From Ktedonobacter racemifer DSM 44963 (GTDB taxonomy: Bacteria > Chloroflexota > Ktedonobacteria > Ktedonobacterales > Ktedonobacteraceae), in the NCBI RefSeq assembly GCF_000178855.1, contig NZ_ADVG01000003.1, positions 2,653,341 to 2,717,340 of the forward strand: a DNA stretch of 64,000 bases, written 5' to 3'. The position numbers and the translations under genes are program-made. The notes below the pieces were generated by a model. That model was not told the origin of the DNA. It did not search any database and saw nothing but the letters and a program-made list of their open reading frames with translations. This document shows, piece after piece, positions 26,681 to 33,926 of this stretch (within the stretch, counting starts at the first letter, position 1; each line of letters begins with the position of its first letter).

Positions 26681-28942
26681 TCAGGCTGTCACCGCCTCAC
26701 GTTCCAGGTCGTCAGTAGGCAAGAGTTGGCTGATGATATCGATAGTGCGAACAATTTGTTCTGCTTCCTTCACCAGGAAAGATTGCTCGGCTGCCGAAGG
26801 TTCCTGCGACGATCGCGCCGACGTTTCACTCTCGGTCAGAGCATGCAGTGCCGCATCTAAGCCAGCGCACGAGATGGTTTCTGGTTGGGCAGTCGCAAGC
26901 GTCTGGGAGAGGCGTTGTAATGTTGTGTCTACCTCTTTCACAAAAAACCTCAGTTGATCTTGCATGGCAGAGGGCAGAACAACGTCATTCAATTGATAGC
27001 CTTCAAGGGCCAGAATATTCAATGAGATCGAGTTGAACGCTTCCAGCAGCCCCTGCGCCCGAACTGTATTGAAATGAAGCGCTGAGGGCTCATGTGTGAT
27101 GCGCTCTAGCGAGGCTTCTACGTTCGAATAAGCAAGCCTCGCTTCTCGATGGCGAGAAGCAACGCGCTCGATATGAGAAGTATCAGGCTGAATATACGCC
27201 TCCATGACAGCAAGAAAGTGCTTTCGCAGTGTCTCCACACGCGCCACCATATTGGGAGAGAGCTGCATATGCTCCCAAGTCGGCCAGATCAAAAACATGC
27301 CGAACGCCAACGCTCCGCCTATCAGCGTATCGATAGCACGGTCGAAGACATTTGTCAGCGGATGCGGAGTCACCAGGGCAAGTAAGCACACTGCCGCAAT
27401 CGTTATCGAGGCGGAATAGAGTGCATAATTGACAAAAAATGAAGCAAGGGTGATATAGGCTGCAATAGCGACAATGAGGACAAGCATCTCTGGTGTCGGT
27501 TTCAATGTCACGAGCAACACCGTTGCGAGGATCACCCCACCCAAGGTTCCCACCAGACGAGACACACTCCGCGTGAGCGTTGTATTAAAGTCTGGCTTGA
27601 GAATAGCAAAGGCCGTGAACGATATCCAGTAACCCCGCCCGATAGGCCATCCTGGAAGATGATAGAGAGCGATTGTGAGCGCCAGCGTCACCCCCAGGCG
27701 AATCGCATGGCGAAACGCGGTTGAACGAAACGTGAAATTTGCTCTGAGGATGGCTTGCACATTGTAGAATTCGGCCCATGCTGAATGGTGGTGGAGGGTA
27801 TATTCCGCAAGAACTACAGGATCAGGGTAGCGCCATGTCTGTGTTAAACACTCAATTCTATTCAAGAGACGGATCACACGCTGAACATAGGCAAGGATGT
27901 TTTGAAAGAGTGCTTGCGGCTCAGACGAAGTGGCCTGCCATTGTTGCGCCTGGGAGAAAATCATTTCGATGTTCTCGTTTGACCGTAATTGCCCTGCTTC
28001 TTCTTCCCTCCGCAAAGCGCCGGGTCCGAGGATAAGGTGCTGGGAGACGCTCTGTAACTTCCTTGAAAGCTCCTGCAAAAGTTGTTCCAGGGCGGCGATG
28101 CCTTCCTTTGACTCGGAGGGTGTTTCTCGTAACTCCTGTCTCAGTCGATGCAAGACAATGAGCAACAGGCGCATCCGTTCGGCCTCGCCATAGAGTGCGA
28201 AAAGTGCTCTTCCTCGTGGGCGGTGGTCATCACGATCGAGCAGGATCGCCTGGGACTGGACCAACGCTGCACGTACCATCTTGTTATGCATCTCCAGATT
28301 GTCATCGGTCGCTCCGGCCATCTCTGCCAGGCGCTTAAAGAACAGGGACAACATCTTTCGCTCAGCACCAGTACGACGCCAGGGTGAGAGGAGCATTTCG
28401 AGCAGAAATGCAAGTAAAGCTCCTGCGAAGACAAGTGCCGCCTGGAAGAACGCGTGCAGAGGATCACGCGCAAAGGACTGAAGGAACAGGATGGCGACCA
28501 ACGATTGCATGCCAATCATGGCGACAGATAGACTGACTACCACTAAGAGGCCTGCTACAAACGCCACGGCACCCACGACCACGATCGGCAAGATCGGGAG
28601 CGTGCCGATGACGGAACCGATAAAAGCTCCAACCCCCATACTCACACAGCTCAAAAATAAGACGCGGAGCCGTGCATGATTAGGGTTCGTCATATTCATG
28701 ACCGTCCAGAGCACGGTTCCGCCAGCAACCGTTGCACCCTCCACCATATGACCTGTAGCCAATCCCATAGCCAATGGAAGCACGATCCCTGCAGCTCCAC
28801 GGAGCGCCTTCAAAACCATTGCTTGCGGCATATTCATACGCAAGGCAGCACGCCAGGATAACGTGAAAGCCTCAAACCAGGATCGGCGGGATGCTTGTAG
28901 AGATGACGTATTCCGACGGTTATGAGAACGATATTCTTGCAT
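26681..28942 (-). CDS. FUSC-family membrane protein, aromatic acid exporter-like
   Basis: About 753 residues from ATG 28942 (ttggagc upstream); ATG 28981 lacks a ribosome site. Two sets of membrane helices frame cytoplasmic regions: about 60-200 (GAAGIVLPLAMGLATGHM to VFAGALLAFLLEML) and about 420-560 (LGVTLALTIALYHLPGW, TLGGVILATVLLV, TLIGGALAFGMFLIWPTWE). The second set carries the FUSC_2-like signature RGYWISFTAFAILKPD. Proteins of this plan (YccS, YhfK, AaeB) are thought to export aromatic acids. The gene lies alone between IS110 and a hydrolase fragment. Confidence 0.85.
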   Translation of the reverse strand: MQEYRSHNRRNTSSLQASRRSWFEAFTLSWRAALRMNMPQAMVLKALRGAAGIVLPLAMGLATGHMVEGATVAGGTVLWTVMNMTNPNHARLRVLFLSCVSMGVGAFIGSVIGTLPILPIVVVGAVAFVAGLLVVVSLSVAMIGMQSLVAILFLQSFARDPLHAFFQAALVFAGALLAFLLEMLLSPWRRTGAERKMLSLFFKRLAEMAGATDDNLEMHNKMVRAALVQSQAILLDRDDHRPRGRALFALYGEAERMRLLLIVLHRLRQELRETPSESKEGIAALEQLLQELSRKLQSVSQHLILGPGALRREEEAGQLRSNENIEMIFSQAQQWQATSSEPQALFQNILAYVQRVIRLLNRIECLTQTWRYPDPVVLAEYTLHHHSAWAEFYNVQAILRANFTFRSTAFRHAIRLGVTLALTIALYHLPGWPIGRGYWISFTAFAILKPDFNTTLTRSVSRLVGTLGGVILATVLLVTLKPTPEMLVLIVAIAAYITLASFFVNYALYSASITIAAVCLLALVTPHPLTNVFDRAIDTLIGGALAFGMFLIWPTWEHMQLSPNMVARVETLRKHFLAVMEAYIQPDTSHIERVASRHREARLAYSNVEASLERITHEPSALHFNTVRAQGLLEAFNSISLNILALEGYQLNDVVLPSAMQDQLRFFVKEVDTTLQRLSQTLATAQPETISCAGLDAALHALTESETSARSSQEPSAAEQSFLVKEAEQIVRTIDIISQLLPTDDLEREAVTA

Positions 28943-29063
28943 AAAAAATTGCTCCAAGTACCAATTGATGACAAAGGCCATGATTCAATGAGTATATAAG
29001 GTCACATCTGCGCGGATTTTGAAGCAAACGCGAGAAAATCGGCGCGAAACACATGCCTGCTCA

Positions 29064-29106
29064 TGGTTTTCAGACGTCTCATCAGAGTGATCCTGTCTGA
29101 AAACCA
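29064..29106. repeat. 12-bp perfect inverted repeat
   Basis: tggttttcagac and gtctgaaaacca around a 19-nt loop, between the hydrolase fragment and FUSC. It could act as a terminator for the upstream minus-strand gene, although no T run follows. Confidence 0.45.
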
Positions 29107-29192
29107 CCAGCCAATATCACAGAGAGAACGATGCTCAGGTGCTCATGCTTCTTTGAAGTGCCCAGAAGCAATCATCCAGAAACGCAAATGAC

Positions 29193-29398
29193 CTACCTTT
29201 GCCAGAGTATTCGTCGCTCCGCGTTAAACTCGGCGGCATGTTCTGCGGGCATATAGAGCCGAGCATGGGGCACATCCACCCGGAGCTTTGTGCCGGGGAT
29301 AGTGTTTGCCAACCAGCGTGACCACGTCACGGGAAACAGATTATCGCTCGCTCCCCATATAATCAGCGTAGGAACAGTCAGATTGCGCAGTTTTGCCG
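29193..29398 (-). pseudogene. C-terminal fragment of an alpha/beta hydrolase
   Basis: The genuine part starts at RPAKLRNLTVPTLIIWGASD, the strand carrying the acid of the catalytic triad, and continues to ARLYMPAEHAAEFNAERRI with the histidine region partly altered (DVPHARLY). The N-terminal two thirds, including the nucleophile elbow, are absent because a 91-bp MITE sits at the boundary. The first residues of the apparent frame come from that MITE. Confidence 0.7.
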
Positions 29399-29489
29399 GT
29401 CGTGTTGCAAAAAATTTAAAGCTCAGCACATTGGGTAGAGCCACATTACCTGCACCATTTTCTCAGCCCAATTTTTTTGCAACTCGACC
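29399..29489. mobile_element. MITE family 1, short copy D (91 bp)
   Basis: Ends ggtcgtgttgca and its near complement tgcaactcgacc, with the internal aaagctcagca and ttttctcagc boxes of the family but a ~70-bp shorter middle. No target duplication. Confidence 0.7.
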
Positions 29490-29671
29490 ATTCATTCTCG
29501 CTTCCCTCTGGACATCTCCTTTATCTGCTTCTTTAAGAAACTTTCTTTTACTGACACGAGAAGCATACTCCAATGATGGGCTTATCAAAAGAGCCATTTT
29601 CAGGTAGACGAAAGGGGCCATTGAAGAAAGATTTCAATCCATGTTAAGACTTTCAGGAACGCAGATACAGT

Positions 29672-29845
29672 ATGCCGAAAAGAGCACTACCTGGCAAAAG
29701 GCCGGAAATCACCCTCGACCAGAACGCATCCATCCCACTGTACAAACAGCTTTATGAGCGGTTGCGCTCGAAGATTCTGCCGGGACAATTAGAGGCTGGT
29801 GATCTTTCATGCCAATGCGATCAGATGACCCATTACAGACAATAG
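29672..29845 (+). pseudogene. N-terminal stub of a GntR/MocR-type regulator
   Basis: 57 residues. PEITLDQNASIPLYKQLYER followed by ILPGQLEAG is the start of the winged-helix domain of GntR-family (MocR-like) regulators. After the glycine the sequence changes (DLSCQCDQ) and soon stops, so the rest of the regulator was replaced by the DNA carrying the next gene, whose ATG overlaps this frame. Confidence 0.6.
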
Positions 29846-30267
29846 CACATACCTTCGATCGTATTCGAAAAGGCCAGGATCCGTGGGTGGCCATCGGGAA
29901 ATTTTCCAACGAGTGGTTCCTCTATGCTGCCGATCGGCGACCGACTCTTATCGCTAAGGCGCCTTCTTTGCCATTTTCCCCAACCCGAGAGGAATGCCGC
30001 TGGGCCAGTTTTCTCTCTGCCTCGGTAGAGTATCTGTGCCAGGAGTACGTTTTGCCTTGTCCAGAATGGGTACACGAGCTGGACGAGCTGGTCCATCTGG
30101 ACGTCCCCTGGTATCACGTGCTCTATGTCGACGAAGAAATCAAAAAGTGGCTGGAAGTTGCATCCCCTTTAGCATTTAAACAGAGAAATATCTTCTGCGG
30201 AAGCCAGGTCTTTCCTGACAAACGATCTATTCTCTCCCAGGTGCCAGAGGGAGAGCGTATGCGGTAG
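29809..30267 (+). CDS. Conserved protein of unknown function, paralogue of 60530-61000
   Basis: 152 residues, soluble. It shares with the protein at 60530-61000 the blocks DPWVAIGKFSNEW, RWASFLSASVEYLCQEY, CPEW and AFKQRNIFCG...KR, clearly one family. No catalytic motif is evident; conserved cysteines and tryptophans suggest a compact fold. The paralogue sits near a nucleotidyltransferase gene, whereas this copy has lost any partner and begins inside a regulator remnant. A role in a toxin-antitoxin-like unit is only a suggestion. Confidence 0.55.
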   Translation: MPMRSDDPLQTIAHTFDRIRKGQDPWVAIGKFSNEWFLYAADRRPTLIAKAPSLPFSPTREECRWASFLSASVEYLCQEYVLPCPEWVHELDELVHLDVPWYHVLYVDEEIKKWLEVASPLAFKQRNIFCGSQVFPDKRSILSQVPEGERMR

Positions 30268-30574
30268 CTGTGCCAACTGCCGGTCGACACACCACACAAA
30301 CAACGCGTAACAGAAAATGCCAGGCCATCAACCATGCTGGTCCCGCACTACGAGATCGATATTTATTGATGAGTAGAGGCCCAAAGAGTCTCTTTCCTCT
30401 CAAGGTCGTGGGGACATTTATCAGTCCGAGCGTAAGATCCTTGCCTTTATGTGTGGGGAGTCGTCACAGCATGACTCGCTCCTGCTTGGCCCCGCCTCAC
30501 TAGCTCTAGCGCTGACCTGGCACAGAGTTCGCTCTGTCCTGATGCAGGTCCCAGGCGGTATGTGCCCTCCAGGG
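30268..30574. other. Gene-free stretch
   Basis: No credible gene on either strand and no repeats recognised. It ends at the IS boundary. Confidence 0.3.
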
Positions 30575-31548
30575 GGAAGCGTCAGAACTGAGAACAAGGA
30601 CGGTGTGAAAAAAGCGCTTGTGGTAGACTGACGATCATTGAGCACATCGTTATGAGGAAGGAACCATGAACTGCCCACACTGCACATCCCCAACCACGAA
30701 AGAACGGCAGAAAAGCACCATACTTGGCTATCGAACTTTTCGTTGTTTCGCTTGTCAACGCATCTTCAACGAGCGGATTGGGACTCCCTTCAATTCCCTC
30801 GAATATCCTACCGATATCGTCCTGCTCGTCGTTGTGTGGCGGCTCCGGTACAAGTTGCGTCTGCGTGATCTCGCTGAGATGTTCTTAGAGCGTGGCTTTG
30901 TGTTCACGCATGAAGCGATCAGAGACTGGGAAGCCCGTTTTGCTCCACTTGTCGCCGAACACCTACGGGCCAAACGACGCGGACAAGCAGGAACATCGTG
31001 GTACGTCGATGAAACGTACGTGAACGTCCATGGCACCTGGTGTTACCTGTATCGAGCGATTGATCGAGATGGCAATCTGGTCGATTCACGTCTCAGTGAG
31101 AAACGCAATATGGAGGCAGCAAAGCGATTCTTCAACCAAGCGGTGACCATGGTTGGTCACGCACCTGAGCGGGTGACAACCGATGGGCATGATTCCTACC
31201 CCCGCGCAATCCGCGAGACCCTGGGCGATACTGTCGTGCACCGGACGAATGCCTACCTGAACAATCGATTGGAACAAGATCATCGTGGGATCAAACAACG
31301 TTACTATCCGATGCACGGGTTTGGAAGCTTCACGTCAGCATCACGCTTTTGCCGGGCGTTCGACGAGGTACGCCAGTTCTTCCGGTTTCGTACTACCACG
31401 AAGCAATACATTTCTCTTGCCGACCAACGTTGTTTGTTCTGCCAACGCTTAGATGCCTTAAAAGTCATGTTGCTGGTAGCCTAACAGAAGAAGGCTGGAG
31501 GATTGAGCACGCCATGTGATCTTCTGTGTTCTCAGTTCTGACACATCC
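30575..31548 (+). mobile_element. Zinc-ribbon IS6-like element (subgroup C), intact
   Basis: 974 bp. The right end reads, inverted, ggatgtgtcagaactgagaa; the left end is ggaagcgtcagaactgagaa. The flanks differ (ctccaggg, agattttg). Immediately right of it lies a truncated glucoamylase gene, so the element marks a deletion or rearrangement point. Confidence 0.85.
30666..31484 (+). CDS. IS6-like transposase with N-terminal zinc ribbon
   Basis: 272 residues. An N-terminal zinc ribbon (CPHC...CFAC) precedes LEYPTDIVLLVVVWRLRYKL and the HTH (FVFTHEAIRDWEARFAPL). The DDE core has SWYVDETYVNVHGTW, VTTDGHDSYPRAI and NRLEQDHRGIKQRY. All catalytic residues are present, so it is probably active. A close copy lies at 42093-42911; damaged copies lie at 49048 and 52115. 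Confidence 0.92.
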   Translation: MNCPHCTSPTTKERQKSTILGYRTFRCFACQRIFNERIGTPFNSLEYPTDIVLLVVVWRLRYKLRLRDLAEMFLERGFVFTHEAIRDWEARFAPLVAEHLRAKRRGQAGTSWYVDETYVNVHGTWCYLYRAIDRDGNLVDSRLSEKRNMEAAKRFFNQAVTMVGHAPERVTTDGHDSYPRAIRETLGDTVVHRTNAYLNNRLEQDHRGIKQRYYPMHGFGSFTSASRFCRAFDEVRQFFRFRTTTKQYISLADQRCLFCQRLDALKVMLLVA

Positions 31549-31754
31549 AGATTTTGGAGGCGTACTTCGAGCGGGCGATTGCCTCTGCCAATGACGTTGG
31601 CTTGCTCGCTGAGGAGGTAGATCTGGCCAGCGGCGAATTGCTGGGTAATTTTCCGCAGGCCTTCAGTCACATCGGCCTCGTGAATGCAGCCTGGGCTATC
31701 TCACGAGCGGAGAAGGACCGCGAGAGAGGGGAATGTGAAGTCGAATGGGCGTGA
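31549..31754 (+). pseudogene. C-terminal fragment of a GH15 glucoamylase-like gene
   Basis: The frame is open from the IS boundary: ILEAYFERAIASANDVGLLA, then EEVDLASGELLGNFPQAFSH and IGLVNAAW. This is the conserved C-terminal catalytic-domain segment of bacterial GH15 enzymes (NDVGLLAEE and GNFPQAFTHIG are hallmark phrases). The upstream 500 or more residues are missing, replaced by the IS. Confidence 0.8.
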
Positions 31755-31792
31755 AAAAAGGAACGAGCGCGCTAGATGAAAGAAGCACCTCC

Positions 31793-32629
31793 TCATAGAT
31801 TGATTTGCTGAATATTCCGTGCGGCCAGGCCGGCCCTCCCCTCGACAATTTCGAATTGCACTGGAACGCCGGCTCTGATCGTGCGGTAGCCCTGTCCAGG
31901 AAGCGCCGTGAAGTGGAAGAAGATCTCCTCGCCTGCTTCTTCTCTCACGATGATACCGATCCCCGCGTTGGGGTCAAACCAGCGGACGACTCCTTGGGCT
32001 ATCGGCAAGCCGTTCTCCCCCAATGCAGGACTTCCCTTGAGCCACTCCTGCTGGGGAATGCGAATCCGCCGCACCTCTGGCGTGTCATACGCCTCGTAGC
32101 GATAATCGGAACGGGTTTCCATGATCGCGCGCAGATCCCGTCGCAGCTCTTCAGTCGTGGGGCGGCCCACGAAGTACCAGCCATTATAGATGGTGTGGAT
32201 GCGCAAGTCTGGCCGCAGCACAAACGTGTACGGCTGCGCACGATAGGCATACTCGCCTTCCGTCTCGTCGAGAATGTTGATCTGTTTGATGACGACCCGC
32301 TGTTCATCCGACAAGAACGTCCACTGCGCCCCCAGGCCCGCTCGGAACGCGGCCTGCACGAGCGGTGGATCCGCGCTTACCGCCACGAGCTTGCCATAAT
32401 TCACCGCCAGTTCGCGTTGGAACTCCACGAGTTGCCGCATCTGCTGCTGGTCACGCGGGCAGAAGAACCCGCGAAAGAAGACCAGGATCAGCGGATACCC
32501 GTCCTGGAACCCCAGGTGGGTGTCGAGGAAACTGGGCTTGGTGAAGTGGGAGAGTCGCATGGGCTCGTTCTGGTGATTCGGCAGTTCAAAATCGGGGAAC
32601 TGGTCATCGAGCCGAAGATTGGTGGTCAT
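31793..32629 (-). CDS. Peroxiredoxin fused to a cold-shock domain
   Basis: 278 residues, two domains. Residues about 1-175 are an AhpC/TSA-type thioredoxin fold: LILVFFRGFFCPRDQQQM carries the peroxidatic Cys, followed by GKLVAVSADPPLVQ and FLSDEQRVVIKQ. After a linker, residues about 210-278 form a cold-shock domain: AQGVVRWFDPNAGIGIIVRE (RNP1-like), EEIFFHFTALPGQGYRTI (RNP2-like), VQFEIVEGRAGLAARNI. The first domain would reduce peroxides, the second bind single-stranded RNA or DNA. It converges on the glucoamylase remnant. Confidence 0.88.
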   Translation of the reverse strand: MTTNLRLDDQFPDFELPNHQNEPMRLSHFTKPSFLDTHLGFQDGYPLILVFFRGFFCPRDQQQMRQLVEFQRELAVNYGKLVAVSADPPLVQAAFRAGLGAQWTFLSDEQRVVIKQINILDETEGEYAYRAQPYTFVLRPDLRIHTIYNGWYFVGRPTTEELRRDLRAIMETRSDYRYEAYDTPEVRRIRIPQQEWLKGSPALGENGLPIAQGVVRWFDPNAGIGIIVREEAGEEIFFHFTALPGQGYRTIRAGVPVQFEIVEGRAGLAARNIQQINL

Positions 32630-32828
32630 AACAGTCTACTCCTTTCCCCTCAATACCGGAGCTGTTGGGATGATTTCGTCACTCTCTCGTAAAGCTTCCC
32701 TATCATCCTATCTGGTCTTGCGGACGTACGCAAGGTGACAGGGCGTTTGAACCTGTAGCGATCTGAAAAGACTGCGTGTTTTTCTGTTACACACGCATTG
32801 CGTCAAAATGATTCTGCTCAGGATCTAC

Positions 32829-33137
32829 TCAGAAAGGGAAAAACCTGAGCGGCTCCTCTCTGAACCTCGGCTTCCCCCCTTCTCGGCGCCGCAGGTGGTC
32901 GGCGAGTTCCAGCCCATTCATCCCGGGGAGATGGTAATCGAGCAGAAACAACGCAGGCGTGATGGTTGAAAGCATCATCAGCGCTCTCTCGCCACTTGAA
33001 GTAAGATAGCCTTGATAGGTCGTCTCCTCCTGGAACGTTTCCAGCAGCAGGTTCCCAAGCACGGGATCATCTTCGACAATGAGAATACTCTTGACAACGC
33101 CACCCTCGTTGTATACCTGGTATTGGGAAGTCTCCAT
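32829..33137 (-). CDS. Truncated response-regulator receiver
   Basis: 102 residues; gagg lies before ATG 33137. SILIVEDDPVLGNLLLETF supplies the acidic pocket, LFLLDYHLPGMNGLELADHL the phosphoacceptor Asp. After LRRREG the sequence changes to KPRFREEPLRFFPF and stops, so beta-4/beta-5 with the conserved Thr/Ser and Lys are missing and phosphorelay function is doubtful. It starts 9 bp after the kinase stop, so it belongs to the same operon. Confidence 0.7.
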   Translation of the reverse strand: METSQYQVYNEGGVVKSILIVEDDPVLGNLLLETFQEETTYQGYLTSSGERALMMLSTITPALFLLDYHLPGMNGLELADHLRRREGGKPRFREEPLRFFPF

Positions 33138-33146
33138 GTGCGTTCC

Positions 33147-33926
33147 TCATGTTCTTTGGCGGGGAAGCGTCACCCGAAAGGTCGATCCTTTTCCTGGTTC
33201 GCTTTCGACGGTGATCGTTCCCCCCTGGTGTTTCACAATCTCCGCGACAATGTATAACCCCATGCCCAGACCGGGGATCGCCTTCTGCTTGAGATTGGTG
33301 ACCCGATAGAAGCGGTCAAAAATCTTGTCGCGCTGCTCGCGTGGGATGCCCAGGCCATGATCCTGCACACGGATCGTGACCGTCTCTTCGGAGGCGGAGA
33401 GATCCATCTCGACGGTCTCTGCGCTGGGAGAATACTTGATGGCATTGCTGAGCAGGTTGGTGAAGACCTGTCCCAGCCGGTCTCGATCCCCAAGCAGGAT
33501 GGCTTGCACGGTACCCCGCACCAGGATGGTATGGCTGGGATGCGTTTGCTGCATGGTGTCGACGATCTCCCGCAGCAAAGCATCGAGATCCACCGATTCC
33601 TGCCGATACTCGAGCTTGCCCGCCTGGATTTTGGAGACATCCAGCAAGTCTTCCACCAGCCGGGTGAGTTTGTTGATCTGGGTTTGCATGCTGGAAAGCG
33701 CCGAAGCCTGGAGGCCTTGCTTCGTCAGTTGCCGGTGCAGCAAGGTAGTGTGCAGTTTCAAAGCGGTGAGGGGGTTCCTCAGTTCATGGCTGGCCATGCT
33801 AATAAAGGCATCCTTGCGTTGTTCCAGTTCCTTGCGCGCGGAGTTATCCAGCACAAAGACGATATCCTGGCGTGAGTGATGCTGTAAGACAACCCCCCCC
33901 CACGAGCACGGGAAGACGACTGCCAT
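33147..33926 (-). CDS. Histidine kinase catalytic part, downstream of a C9 tract
   Basis: Carries the transmitter of the large PAS sensor. FISMASHELRNPLTALKLH is the H box (HisKA), NLLSNAIKYSP the N box, VQDHGLGIP the G1 box, FDRFYRV the F box and GLGMGLYIVAEIV the G2 box. The apparent ATG at 33926 is arbitrary. Removing one base from the nine-base G run (C on the plus strand) at 33893-33901 joins the frame seamlessly to the preceding PAS protein: ...LVGG-VVLQHHSRQDIVFVLD.... Together they would make a sensor kinase of about 1,100 residues feeding the adjacent receiver. Confidence 0.85.
   Translation of the reverse strand: MAVVFPCSWGGVVLQHHSRQDIVFVLDNSARKELEQRKDAFISMASHELRNPLTALKLHTTLLHRQLTKQGLQASALSSMQTQINKLTRLVEDLLDVSKIQAGKLEYRQESVDLDALLREIVDTMQQTHPSHTILVRGTVQAILLGDRDRLGQVFTNLLSNAIKYSPSAETVEMDLSASEETVTIRVQDHGLGIPREQRDKIFDRFYRVTNLKQKAIPGLGMGLYIVAEIVKHQGGTITVESEPGKGSTFRVTLPRQRT

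Noticed and set aside
31805..32692. 295-residue plus-strand frame
   Set aside because: Antisense shadow of the peroxiredoxin-CSD gene.
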